From positions 248,001 through 312,000 of the forward strand of contig CP079108.1 in the NCBI GenBank assembly GCA_019285715.1: a DNA stretch of 64,000 nucleotides. The letters are read 5' to 3'. The position numbers and the translations under genes are program-made. Below, one piece after another: positions 25,139-36,001 of this stretch (position 1 is the first letter of the stretch; every line of letters starts with the position of its first letter). This DNA is from Sphingosinicellaceae bacterium (GTDB lineage: Bacteria > Pseudomonadota > Alphaproteobacteria > Sphingomonadales > Sphingomonadaceae). The notes below the pieces were generated by a model. The model saw only the letters and a list, made by a program, of their open reading frames with translations. It was not told the origin of the DNA and did no database searches.

Positions 25139-27127
25139 TCAATCGGTCGTGATCGGCCACTCCAGCGCAACTTTCAGCGGCCCGAGCCACGGCTCGAAGT
25201 TGCGCCATTGGTCGAGCCCGTCGCGGAAGATCGGGCGGCGGACCTGCTCCGAACTCGGCGTGCGGATGACGCCCGCAGTCTCGAAGAAGCGCAGGCAGCC
25301 CGGCTCGAACGCCAGCCCGCAGGCATCGAGCAACCGCCGGATTTCGCGCTCGGGCGCCTTGACGAGGGCCTCGTAGGATACGTGGACGATGCGGCCCGGC
25401 AGCACCGCGTCGAAATGGGCCATCAGCCGGCGATAATCCGCGTAGGCCGAGCCGAGGTCCGCGAGGTCGTAGCTGTACGCCTGCCCCTGCGCGAAGGCCT
25501 GCTTGTACAGCGACACGCAGCACGCCAGCGGATCGCGGCGCACGTCGATGATGCGGGCGTTGGGCAGGATCAGGTGGATCAGCCCGGCGTGGAGGAAGTT
25601 GCCCGGGAATTTGTCGACGAAATGCGGTCGTCCGAGGCGGCGGCGGACCCGGGTACGGTCGAGGTACTCGCGGCCGAGCGTGGCGAAGTCGGCGGGTGCG
25701 AGCGACGGCAGCAGCGCTGGGTAGTCACCGCCTCCGTCCGCCAGCCGCCGGGCGATTGCGGTGATGTCGGGCAGTTCGGAGGCGCTCTCGACCGAGCTGT
25801 GGCTGGCGAGGATCTGCTCGACCAGGGTCGAGCCCGAGCGCGGCATGCCGACGACGAAGATCGGGTCGGGGGCAGGGTCGCCGGAGCCGGCGCGAGCCGC
25901 GAAGAACGATGCATCGAGCACCCCGATGCTGTGGTCGACATAGTCGCATGCGGCGTCCGCGTCATAAGGTTCGGCAACACGGCGCAGCGCGTTGGCGTCG
26001 TGGTAGTGGTCGAACGCCTGAGCATAGTGACGCTCGTCCTCGAGCGCCTTGCCGAGCGCGAAACCGAGATACGCACGGTCCTCGGCCGCCGTTTTTCCCC
26101 GCTCAAGGAGGGTCGCCATCGCCTCGCGCTCGCCCGCGTCGAAGCGCCAGGTCTTGAGGTTTGCAAGGCTCCAGTACGCTTCGCCGAAGCCCGGTCGAAG
26201 TACGATGGCGTGGCGATAGGCGGCGACCGCCTCGGACTGCCGCCCGACGGCGCGCAGGGCGTGTCCACGGCTGTGCCAAAGCTGCGCGTCGTTCGGGTCG
26301 GACGCGAGCGCAGCGGCGTAGTCTTCGATCGCCCCGCCGGCATCGCCGAGCTGCATCCGGATGGCGGCGCGCAGAGCGCTACACGCCGGCGTACTGGGCC
26401 GCGCAACGAGCAGCGCCGCAATCTCCGCGAGCGCCGCCTCGCCCTCGTCCGCCCGGTGCAGCGCGACCGCCCGTCGGTAGCGCGCCGGCAGGAAGTTCGG
26501 TGCCGCTTCGAGCACCGTCGCGAGCAGCGCCGCGACGGCCTCGAAGCGCCCGAGCCGAAGCCCTGTATCGGCGATCAAGGACACCGCGGCGAGGTCGCAA
26601 AGGTGCATGCCGAACCGCCCCGACAGGACGGCGTCGGCAGCGCGCCCATCTCCGTCGAACAGCGCCGCGACCCCTGCGGCGAGCCGCGGATCACCAGCGA
26701 GCCCTGCGACCTGCCGACCGTGCAGGACCGCTGCCTCGGCTCCCCGCCCGAGCATCGTCAGCTGGTCGCCGAGCGCGTGGAGGGCGAGCGACGAACCCGG
26801 GTTGATCGCCACTGCCTGCCCCAGCGCGGTCGCCGCCGCCTCGCATCGCCCGCCCCCCGCGAGTGCCATGCCGTGCTCGTACTGTACGCCCCAAACCGCG
26901 GGCAGCGCGGCGGCCAGCGGCCCGAGAATTTCGAGCGACGGCCCAAGATCGCCGGCGCGCCGGAGCGCCGCGCCGAGCACGAACCGCGCCTCAACTCCGC
27001 CCGATGCAGCCGCCGCTGGGCGCGCCAGATCGGCGGCACGGCGCGGGTCGAGGCCGAGCAGGCGCTTCGCCTCGGCAAGGACGCTGCGATGGGGATCGAC
27101 AGTGCGCAGGATCGCTTCCTCGAACAA
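25139..27127 (-). CDS. TPR-repeat sulfotransferase family protein
   Basis: 662 residues from a TTG start, the only in-frame start found upstream of the conserved part. The N-terminal roughly 400 residues are TPR repeats (e.g. AAALASDPNDAQLWHSRGHAL, AYRHAIVLRPGFGEAYWSLA). The C-terminal sulfotransferase domain has the 5'-phosphosulfate-binding loop VGMPRSGSTLVEQIL near residue 430 and the 3'-phosphate segment IDVRRDPLACCVSLY. Proteins of this layout sit next to TonB receptors in many sphingomonads, as here (189 bp upstream of the receptor). The acceptor and the reason for the pairing are unknown. Confidence 0.9.
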   Translation of the reverse strand: MFEEAILRTVDPHRSVLAEAKRLLGLDPRRAADLARPAAAASGGVEARFVLGAALRRAGDLGPSLEILGPLAAALPAVWGVQYEHGMALAGGGRCEAAATALGQAVAINPGSSLALHALGDQLTMLGRGAEAAVLHGRQVAGLAGDPRLAAGVAALFDGDGRAADAVLSGRFGMHLCDLAAVSLIADTGLRLGRFEAVAALLATVLEAAPNFLPARYRRAVALHRADEGEAALAEIAALLVARPSTPACSALRAAIRMQLGDAGGAIEDYAAALASDPNDAQLWHSRGHALRAVGRQSEAVAAYRHAIVLRPGFGEAYWSLANLKTWRFDAGEREAMATLLERGKTAAEDRAYLGFALGKALEDERHYAQAFDHYHDANALRRVAEPYDADAACDYVDHSIGVLDASFFAARAGSGDPAPDPIFVVGMPRSGSTLVEQILASHSSVESASELPDITAIARRLADGGGDYPALLPSLAPADFATLGREYLDRTRVRRRLGRPHFVDKFPGNFLHAGLIHLILPNARIIDVRRDPLACCVSLYKQAFAQGQAYSYDLADLGSAYADYRRLMAHFDAVLPGRIVHVSYEALVKAPEREIRRLLDACGLAFEPGCLRFFETAGVIRTPSSEQVRRPIFRDGLDQWRNFEPWLGPLKVALEWPITTD

Positions 27128-27262
27128 CGGCCCGTCATCGGCCCGACCCGCTGCCGACAGTCAAGCGCGCGCCGTTCCGGCATAGGATCATCGCGAAAAG
27201 GCATTGGTGACCGGTCGTACCGCCGCCGACTATGATTGCTGGGATAGACGGGGGAGATAACG

Positions 27263-29332
27263 ATGCCGAGTTCGCGTCGCGAGGTGCTGGGCGCTAGTTT
27301 TGCCGGTGCCGTGCTCGGCGTTCCCGGCGTCGCCAAGGCTGCGGCTCCCGCGGCATGGGCGCTCCCTTCCAAAGGCAAGGTCGAGACCGTCGACGTCGTC
27401 CGCATCACCATGGCTGATGGGGTCCGCCTTTGCGGCCGCCTGTGGCTCCCCGCTGACGCCGCGCGCCGCCCCGCCCCGGTCGTACTCGAATACATCCCGT
27501 ACCGGACCCGCGACGCGTACAGCGCGGCGGACGATTATTGGGGGCAGGTGCTGGCCAGCTACGGCATCGGCTTCGCGCGCTTCGACATTCGCGGCTCGGG
27601 CGATTCCGAGGGACTGCTGCGCGACGAATACCTCGCCTCCGAGCAGGACGACGCGGTCGAGATTATCGCGTGGCTCGCCCGCCAGCCGTGGTCGAACGGC
27701 GCAGTCGGCATGCGCGGCATTTCGTGGGGCGGCTTCGCGACGCTGCAGACAGCGATGCGCGCGCCGCCCGCCCTGAAGGCGATCATGCCGATGGCGTGCT
27801 CCGACCGGCGCTACACCGACGACGCGCATTATGTCGGTGGGTGCCTCGGGCTGACCAACTTCAAATGGGGCGCGAACTTCAAGGGTGTGATGGCAGCCCC
27901 GCCCGATCCGGCGGTGTCCGGCCCGGCATGGCGCAAAATGTGGCTCGACCGGCTCGAGGCATCGCCACCGATCATTGCGCGCTGGACCGGCCACCAGCGC
28001 GAAGACGCCTACTGGCGGCACGGCTCGCTGACCTTCGACTATGCCGCGATCAAATGCCCGGCCTATGTCGTTGGCGGCTGGGCCGATGCGTACGTCAACT
28101 CGGTGCCGCGGCTGCTCGAGCACCTGACCGTGCCGCGCAAGGCGCTCGTCGGGCCGTGGGGCCACACTTATGCGTGGGTCGGTGGCCCCGGGCCGGCGCT
28201 CGACTGGGCCTTCGAGGAGGTGCGCTGGTGGTCGCACTGGCTGCGCGGCGAGGTCACCGGGATTATGGCCGAGCCGGTGCTGCGTTATTACAACCCGACC
28301 GCGACACCGGCCCAGTCGGCTCCCGGCGAGACTCCCGGGCACTGGACTGCCGAAGCGCACTGGCCGTCACCCAACGTCACGCACCGGACACTCCACCTGA
28401 CCGACGCCGGGCTGTCGGCGGCCGCCGGGACGGCCACCGTTCGCCAGCATCGCTCGAATAACGCCGTCGGCCTGCAGACGCCCGAGTGGGTGCCGTTCGG
28501 GCAACAGGAGATGCCGCACAACCAGACCGCCGACGATGCGCTGTCGATCACCTATGACCTGCCGCCTTTGGTGCAGGGCCTCGAACTGCTCGGCGTGCCG
28601 CGGGTCCGGCTGGCGCTGGCGTCGGATAGACCGGTCGCGCAAGTCGCGGTTCGGCTCTCGAAGCTGACCCCCGACGGTAGGGCGTGGCGGCTCGCCTACG
28701 GGCTGCTCAACCTGACCCACCGGGGTGGCCACGAAACGCCGATGGCGCTGGTGCCGGGCGAGGTCTTCGAGGTTGAGATCGACCTCGGTTTCGTCGCCCA
28801 GCGCCTGCTGCCCGGCGAGCGGCTGCGGCTGGCGATTTCCGAGGGCCTGTGGCCGCTGGTCTGGCCGTCGCCGGACAGTCCGACGCTGACGCTCCACCCG
28901 GGACGCAGCCGGCTGATGCTGCCGGTGCGGCGACCGCCGGTGGTCGAAACCGCGATGCCGATCGCGGTCGTGCCGATCACGCCCGACGCGGGCGATGTCG
29001 TCGTGACGAGCGGCAACGACCACGGCACGCTCACCGTCACCGGCACCTGGCCCGACAAGAAACGCCTGTGCGCCAACGGTACCGAGTTGTCGGGGTTCGG
29101 ACCCAATACGGTGGCCACGATCACCGCGGGCGCGCCGAACAGCGGTGTCTGGGCCGGCAACCGCGTTAGCCGCTATCGGCGCGGCGAATGGAACTGCGAA
29201 CTCCGCATCGACTTCGAAGTCCGGTCGACCACTGATGCTTTCCACGTCACCGAGTCGATCGCGGCACTGGCCGACGGCAAGACGATCTTCGAGCGCAGTG
29301 CGTCCAATGTCATCGTGCGCGATCTGGTCTAG
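27263..29332 (+). CDS. CocE/NonD family hydrolase (S15-like), exported by Tat
   Basis: 689 residues. The N-terminus SSRREVLGASFAGAVLGVPGVAKA is a twin-arginine-type signal. The catalytic triad of the X-Pro dipeptidyl-peptidase/cocaine esterase family is visible: Ser154 (GISWGGFA), Asp275 (GGWADAYVN) and His301 (GPWGHTY). The C-terminal third is the jelly-roll domain. It probably hydrolyses an ester, amide or acyl-peptide in the periplasm; the substrate is unknown. A strong GGGGGAG sequence precedes the ATG. It is divergent from the sulfotransferase gene with 135 bp between. Confidence 0.92.
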   Translation: MPSSRREVLGASFAGAVLGVPGVAKAAAPAAWALPSKGKVETVDVVRITMADGVRLCGRLWLPADAARRPAPVVLEYIPYRTRDAYSAADDYWGQVLASYGIGFARFDIRGSGDSEGLLRDEYLASEQDDAVEIIAWLARQPWSNGAVGMRGISWGGFATLQTAMRAPPALKAIMPMACSDRRYTDDAHYVGGCLGLTNFKWGANFKGVMAAPPDPAVSGPAWRKMWLDRLEASPPIIARWTGHQREDAYWRHGSLTFDYAAIKCPAYVVGGWADAYVNSVPRLLEHLTVPRKALVGPWGHTYAWVGGPGPALDWAFEEVRWWSHWLRGEVTGIMAEPVLRYYNPTATPAQSAPGETPGHWTAEAHWPSPNVTHRTLHLTDAGLSAAAGTATVRQHRSNNAVGLQTPEWVPFGQQEMPHNQTADDALSITYDLPPLVQGLELLGVPRVRLALASDRPVAQVAVRLSKLTPDGRAWRLAYGLLNLTHRGGHETPMALVPGEVFEVEIDLGFVAQRLLPGERLRLAISEGLWPLVWPSPDSPTLTLHPGRSRLMLPVRRPPVVETAMPIAVVPITPDAGDVVVTSGNDHGTLTVTGTWPDKKRLCANGTELSGFGPNTVATITAGAPNSGVWAGNRVSRYRRGEWNCELRIDFEVRSTTDAFHVTESIAALADGKTIFERSASNVIVRDLV

Positions 29333-29433
29333 CGCCCGGCTGATATACACCGCCGGGCGAGTAGGAAGATGTTTGCCGCACCCGCATCGAACACGGCCCG
29401 GCGCCTGTGACAGCGCTACCTGCATGTGCGGGT

Positions 29434-29661
29434 CTAAAAGGCGTGAACTGGTCGGTCCGGGGTACCGGCGACAGGAGTCGCCAGCCTCTCGAGATCGCAG
29501 TCGTCCGGCACGGAAGCCGAGGTCAGGCCTTGATATTTCGCCGCGAGTTCACGGTGGGCGCGGGCAACGTGGGGATCGCCCGAGCTGTTCGCGAGCGCCA
29601 GTTCGGCGGCCATCCGCGACCGATAATAGTTCAGGGCACTGTCGTTCAGAGCGCTTGGCAT
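29434..29661 (-). CDS. Small hypothetical protein (75 aa)
   Basis: A 75-residue protein whose ATG has GGAGG five bases upstream, which supports the start. The core 'LNYYRSRMAAELALANSSGDPHVARAHRELAAKYQGL' is an amphipathic helical hairpin, of a kind often seen in short uncharacterised sphingomonad proteins (YYR.RA..E...A..A.DP..R..H..LA..Y). No function is known. It is convergent with the CocE-type hydrolase gene. Confidence 0.65.
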   Translation of the reverse strand: MPSALNDSALNYYRSRMAAELALANSSGDPHVARAHRELAAKYQGLTSASVPDDCDLERLATPVAGTPDRPVHAF

Positions 29662-29903
29662 CACAGCCTCCAGTCTCAAACGCCCCTTTTTTCAAGTGCC
29701 CGACTCGTGGCTGGTCGAGCCGGGAAAGGATATTCCTTGCTGGGCTCTTCTTCGAATCCATTTGGCGTATTTTGCTGCCCGCCGGTCGTATCGCCGGGCG
29801 CGGCGACCGGTCATCTCGCTACTAGCGACCGGCAGCGCGACGCCGCTGGCTCATGCCGCATTCCGAAGCAAAGTAGAGGATCGCGGCATCCTCGCGAGGA
29901 AGC

Positions 29904-29930
29904 GTCGGGGCCGGACGCGCCGGCCCCGAC
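29904..29930 (-). terminator. Strong hairpin downstream of katG
   Basis: An 11-bp perfect stem, GTCGGGGCCGG (29904-29914) with CCGGCCCCGAC (29920-29930), and a 5-nt loop lie 9 bp after the katG stop codon. Only a short pyrimidine-rich stretch follows, not a full T-run, so termination or 3'-end protection is likely but not certain. Confidence 0.6.
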
Positions 29931-29939
29931 GTTCTCAGC

Positions 29940-32670
<2,731 letters not shown>

Positions 32671-32676
32671 GCCGCC

Positions 32677-32705
32677 ATCATATGGCTAATCTTGAATCGT
32701 TCAAG
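32677..32705 (-). promoter_or_regulatory. Promoter and palindromic operator of the fur-katG operon
   Basis: On the minus strand TTGAAC (32704-32699) and TATGAT (32682-32677) form -35 and -10 boxes with 16-bp spacing. The perfect dyad CTTGAA-N3-TTCAAG (32691-32705) covers the -35 box, and another TTGAA lies just upstream. This suits autorepression by the Fur-like protein. The start codon begins 6 nt after the -10 box, so the transcript may be leaderless. Confidence 0.65.
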
Positions 32706-32777
32706 AAAGAAAATTCAAGGATATGCGGAGCGACTACCTGCCGCTTTAGACGACAGCCAAGCCGATCAACGGCGCGG

Positions 32778-33356
32778 CTAGGCCGCGCCGCTGAGGTGCT
32801 GGTACAGGATCAGGCTACCGATCGCGATCAGCGCGACCCCGCCCAGCGCCTCTGCATAGCGCCCGAGATAGGGCCCGGCCTGGCGCCCGATCATCACGCC
32901 GGAGGTGGCGACGACCAGCGTGACGATACCGATGACGATGCAGGCAGTGACGATGTGGACGTTCAGCACGGCCAGGCTGACACCGACCGCCATCGCGTCG
33001 ATGCTGGTCGCCAGCGCCGTCAGCGACAGCTTCAGGAGGTTGTGCTGTGGCGCATCAGGTGCGACCTCGCTCTCGATATGGGGCTTCGAGGCTTGCCACA
33101 GCATGTGGCCACCGACCGCGAGCAGCAGGGCGAATGCGACCCAGTGATCGACGGCGCGGATCCAGCCCGCCAGAGCCAGGCCGATCGCCCAGCCGATCGC
33201 CGGGGTCAGCGCCTCGAACACGCCGAACACCGCGCCGATCCGCAGCGCATCGACGAAGCGTGGACGCCGCCCCGTGGCGCCCTTGCCGACCGCTGCGGCA
33301 AAGGCGTCGACAGACAGGCTCAGCCCGACCACCGCCAGCGTCAGAATTCCGGTCAT
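32778..33356 (-). CDS. mntP: Manganese efflux pump MntP
   Basis: 192 residues with six predicted membrane helices. The ATG at 33356 follows CGGGAG; the frame extending to 33440 runs into the riboswitch leader. The two internally related halves each have the conserved acidic motif of the family: LSLSVDAFAAAVGKG near residue 10 and ALATSIDAMAVGVSLA near 115. It exports Mn(II). The yybP-ykoY leader upstream strongly supports this. It lies just downstream of the peroxide regulator region, both concerned with oxidative and metal stress. Confidence 0.95.
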   Translation of the reverse strand: MTGILTLAVVGLSLSVDAFAAAVGKGATGRRPRFVDALRIGAVFGVFEALTPAIGWAIGLALAGWIRAVDHWVAFALLLAVGGHMLWQASKPHIESEVAPDAPQHNLLKLSLTALATSIDAMAVGVSLAVLNVHIVTACIVIGIVTLVVATSGVMIGRQAGPYLGRYAEALGGVALIAIGSLILYQHLSGAA

Positions 33357-33381
33357 CACGCACTCCCGGGCCACGACAAAC

Positions 33382-33415
33382 GGCACCGGTCTCCGGCCTT
33401 GGGAGAAACGGTACC
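33382..33415 (-). promoter_or_regulatory. Leader hairpin between the Mn aptamer and mntP
   Basis: On the minus strand GGTACCG and CGGTGCC form an outer stem (one G-U pair) around an inner TCTCC/GGAGA stem, ending 25 nt before the mntP start codon. It begins within the last two bases of the aptamer P1 stem, so the two structures compete slightly. This is what an expression platform would look like. There is no U-run, so translational control is more likely than termination. Confidence 0.5.
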
Positions 33416-33530
33416 GTTGGTCTTGCCGGGCAAACCGCAACTGCGGTCGCTGCCTTCACCACGGCGCGCCAAAGGCGAACCGAGCATGTTGACGAAGGCC
33501 CAGCTGGTGCGGGTGGCTACTCCCCAAAGG
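33414..33530 (-). ncRNA. yybP-ykoY manganese riboswitch upstream of mntP
   Basis: Minus-strand reading gives the conserved elements of this riboswitch in order: GGGGAGTAGCC (33525-33515), GTCAACATGCTCGG further on, and GGCAAGACCAACGG (33427-33414). CCTTTGG at the 5' end pairs with CCAACGG at the 3' end to close P1 (six of seven pairs). The GGGGAGUAG and ACAU loops form the Mn(II) site in known structures. The element lies 57 nt upstream of mntP, its classical target, and should turn on the exporter when manganese is high. Confidence 0.92.
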
Positions 33531-33665
33531 ACGCGCTCCGTCTATTGCGCGACGCCGCAACGGTCAATTGCCATCGGTGGCGAAGTCCCTTGCCGCGCGA
33601 CCAGCGCCGCGATGCTACTGGCGCGCACGGCGAGGTCGGGCGCGCACCCGTCGTCGGGTCGCCCC

Positions 33666-34676
33666 CTAGCGGCGCACGTCGAGCCCGCCGGCCACGAAGG
33701 CGTCGATGTCCGCCTGCGCGAACAGGGAGGCGTCGCCGGGCAGCGAGTGCTTGAGGCACGTCAGCGCGAGGCCGATGCGCGCGGCCTCGGTCAGGTCGCC
33801 GCCAGCCCGGAGCGCATGCAGCACCCCGACCGCGAAGGCGTCCCCGGCGCCGATGCGGTCGACGATACCCGCAATCGCGACTTCCTGGGTCTGGGCGTGG
33901 CCGCTCCGCCCGTCGATGCGCGCCGACAGCCGGTGGCGGTCGGCATCCTCGACGTGGCGCGCGGTCGAGGCGATGGTCTGCAGCGCGGGGAAGGCCTCGA
34001 ACGCAGCGTCCGCGGCAGCACGGCGGCGGTCCTCCGCGTCGCCTCCGAAGTCGAGCCCGAGCAGCAGCGCGATGTCACGGTGGTTGCCGAACAGGATGTC
34101 GGCGTGGCGAACGATCCTGGTCAGCACGCCGCGCGGGTCGCTGTCCCAGCTCTCCCACAGCCGGGCCCGGTAGTTGCCGTCGAACGACACGGGGATACCG
34201 CGCGCGCTCGCCGCTTCCGCCGCCGCGATTGCCGCCTCGCCGGGGCCGTGCCCGAGCGCCGGGGTGATGCCCGACAAATGCAGCCGGTCGGCGTCCTTGA
34301 GCAGCGCGTCCCAGTCCCACTCGCCCGGCGGCATTGCGGCGAAGGCCGACCCGGCGCGGTCATAGACGACATCGGTCGCGCGCATTCCCGCTCCCGAGGT
34401 GACGAAATACAGCCCCATGCGACCGGCAGCGATCCGGACGGCGGAGCAGTCGACCCCTTGCGCGCGGAGGCCCGCGACGCCGGCACGTCCGAGGTCGTTG
34501 TCGGGCACTGCGCTGATGAGGGCGGTCGCATGGCCGAGCCGCGCCAGCCCTGTGACGACGTTGCACTCCGCGCCCGCCACCCAGACGTCGAGCTTCGGAG
34601 TCTGGAGCAGCAACTCGCGCCCGGGCGGCGACAGCCGCAGCATGATCTCGCCGAAGCTGACGAGACGGCTGCTCAT
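33666..34676 (-). CDS. kdgK: 2-keto-3-deoxygluconate kinase, PfkB family
   Basis: 336 residues. It has the ribokinase/PfkB signatures: the N-terminal VSFGEIMLRLSPPG, the substrate-binding segment AGAECNVVTGLARLG, and the C-terminal DRIGAGDAFAVG with catalytic base Asp279. The first motif and the decayed kduD upstream, whose stop overlaps the kdgK start by 4 bp, favour KDG kinase over other sugar kinases. It phosphorylates 2-keto-3-deoxygluconate from pectin or uronate breakdown. The kinase frame looks intact although its operon partner is ruined. Confidence 0.85.
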   Translation of the reverse strand: MSSRLVSFGEIMLRLSPPGRELLLQTPKLDVWVAGAECNVVTGLARLGHATALISAVPDNDLGRAGVAGLRAQGVDCSAVRIAAGRMGLYFVTSGAGMRATDVVYDRAGSAFAAMPPGEWDWDALLKDADRLHLSGITPALGHGPGEAAIAAAEAASARGIPVSFDGNYRARLWESWDSDPRGVLTRIVRHADILFGNHRDIALLLGLDFGGDAEDRRRAAADAAFEAFPALQTIASTARHVEDADRHRLSARIDGRSGHAQTQEVAIAGIVDRIGAGDAFAVGVLHALRAGGDLTEAARIGLALTCLKHSLPGDASLFAQADIDAFVAGGLDVRR

Positions 34677-34953
34677 CGCGCCAGCCAGCCGCCGCCGACC
34701 GCGACCGCGTTGCCGTCGACGCCCTCGGCCGTCCACTCATTGGCGAGCAGCCTGGTCAGCCCGGCGACGCCCGCCTTCGATGCAGCGCAGTTCGGCACGC
34801 GGATGCCACCTTGGAAACATAGCGTGGAAGCGAGGTCGATGATCTTGCCGCGCTCCTGTCCGGTCACATTGCGGCCCGCGGCCTGCCCCAGGAAGAACAC
34901 GCTTTCGAGGCTGGTGTCGATGACCGTATCCCGGTCGACCTCGGTAAGTCGAC
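34673..34953 (-). pseudogene. Decayed kduD (2-dehydro-3-deoxy-D-gluconate/5-keto-4-deoxyuronate dehydrogenase-type SDR)
   Basis: The frame reads VDRDTVIDTSLESVFFLGQAAGR, then GKIIDLASTLCFQGGIRVPNCAASKAGVAGLTRLLANEW and ends GGGWLAR. These match the middle and the extreme C-terminus of KduD. The N-terminal Rossmann part is missing at the right end, and about 60 residues between the 'NEW' segment and the terminal GGWLAR have been deleted. The catalytic Tyr of YxxxK is Cys (NCAASK). The gene cannot make an active enzyme. Its stop overlaps the kdgK ATG (ATGA), the remains of a kduD-kdgK operon. Confidence 0.8.
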
Positions 34954-35075
34954 TGCGGCTTCGTGCTCGACGGCTACACGCCGCTGTTCGCGGTCGCCGG
35001 CTCAGCCTATTCCAGGCGCTGTTGGCGGTCCACCTGCTCAGCCCGCGGCTCGCACCGGCGCAGCTTGCGGGGTAA
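34954..35075 (+). pseudogene. Remnant of an ExuT-like hexuronate MFS transporter (C-terminal end)
   Basis: The plus strand reads CGFVLDGYTPLFAVAGSAY in one frame and, after a frameshift near 35008, ALLAVHLLSPRLAPAQLAG before a TAA at 35073-35075. This matches the last transmembrane segment of hexuronate/glucarate-type MFS transporters (F.IAGSAYL.ALL.IHLL.PRL.P). Everything before it is missing, and the remnant begins where the kduD remnant ends. Identification is from short similarity, so it is moderately certain. Confidence 0.6.
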
Positions 35076-35721
35076 GACGGCGGCGCATCGCCGTGCCGAT
35101 CAGCCCGAAGCCGACGATCATCAGCGCCTAGCTCGCCGGCTCGGGGACGAAGCCCACCCCAAAGGTGACAGTGGCGAGCGCGCTGTCGATGAACGCGATG
35201 TCGTCGCCGCCCGACAGGCCGTTGAAACTGATGGTATGGCTGACGCCGCCAAGCGTCGGGATGTTGTCGCTGGTGTAGCCGAAGTCGCTGCCACCGTTGA
35301 AGCCGAGCGTCTGGATCACTACCCCGTCGATCAGGAAGTCGATGGTCTGGTTGCTCCCCGCACCGGGAAAGCCCGGGTTGCCGGCGACCGTGAAGGCGAC
35401 GCTGAAAAACCCGTTGGCATCGGCAACGACGGTCTGCGAGATGCTGCCGCCGCCCCGGATAAAGGCGTACTGGCTGCCGTCGTAGCCGGCCGGCGCGGCA
35501 CCCGTGAAGAACGGCGCGGCGGTGGCGGCATCGACTACCCCGGCGGCGCTATATGTCCAGCCGCCGACCTTTCCCGACAACGTCAGCAGGCCGTCGACTC
35601 CGGCGGGATTGCCCGCAACCACCGGGGCTTCGAAGCTGCCGTCGACGAGCAACTGGTCGGCGCGTGCGGCGGTGCCCGCCAGCAGCAGCGCGGTGACGGC
35701 GATGAACTTGGTCGGGATCAT
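35038..35721 (-). pseudogene. PEPxxWA-CTERM exported protein, interrupted by an amber codon in the sorting motif
   Basis: The ATG at 35721 has GGGGGAG upstream and opens a signal peptide (TKFIAVTALLLAGTAARA). The 197-residue product ends PEPAS at TAG (35128-35130). Reading through, the frame continues ALMIVGFGLIGTAMRRR and stops at 35038. The full C-terminus would be PEPASWALMIVGFGLIGTAMRRR, a textbook PEPxxWA signal, so one TGG to TAG change removes Trp, the membrane helix and the Arg cluster. Without them the protein would lack exosortase/rhombosortase-type anchoring and be released. The ligand-like mature domain (DGSFEAP...GGWTYSAAGVVDAA) is otherwise intact. Confidence 0.85.
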
Positions 35722-36001
35722 GAGAACTCCCCCGTGATCGGATATGCCCGATCACAAAGTCTCAAGATCGAGTTGCCGGACCGTTAACAGGAGGCGCCAA
35801 ACGCCTGTGATTGCCAGAGACTACGCAGCGCTGCGTCGGCGGGAGTCGAACTGCGGTCGTGGGACCTGCACGTGGAAGTCGTACGACCCGGGGCGGGTCT
35901 TGCTGACTCGCGCGCCGCCCCGCACACTCGGCGGCTACCCTAGTGCGCGCTCAGACGGTCGCGGTGCGCAGCCGCGTCCGATGCGCCGGTGCTCTAACCG
36001 C

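Noticed and set aside
25085..27235. A 716-codon open frame antisense to the sulfotransferase gene
   Set aside because: No domains, Arg-rich composition; the minus-strand gene has intact TPR and PAPS-binding motifs.
35128..35130. Programmed amber readthrough or special amino acid in the PEP-CTERM protein
   Set aside because: No context for recoding is visible and other genes in the window use TAG as a normal stop. A point mutation from TGG is simpler.
35821..36000. tRNA- or tmRNA-like pieces on the minus strand (GGTTAGAGC near 35995 and GTTCGACTCCCGCC near 35840)
   Set aside because: The T-stem and anticodon stem do not pair, the two pieces are about 140 nt apart and no acceptor stem is present. 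At best a decayed remnant.
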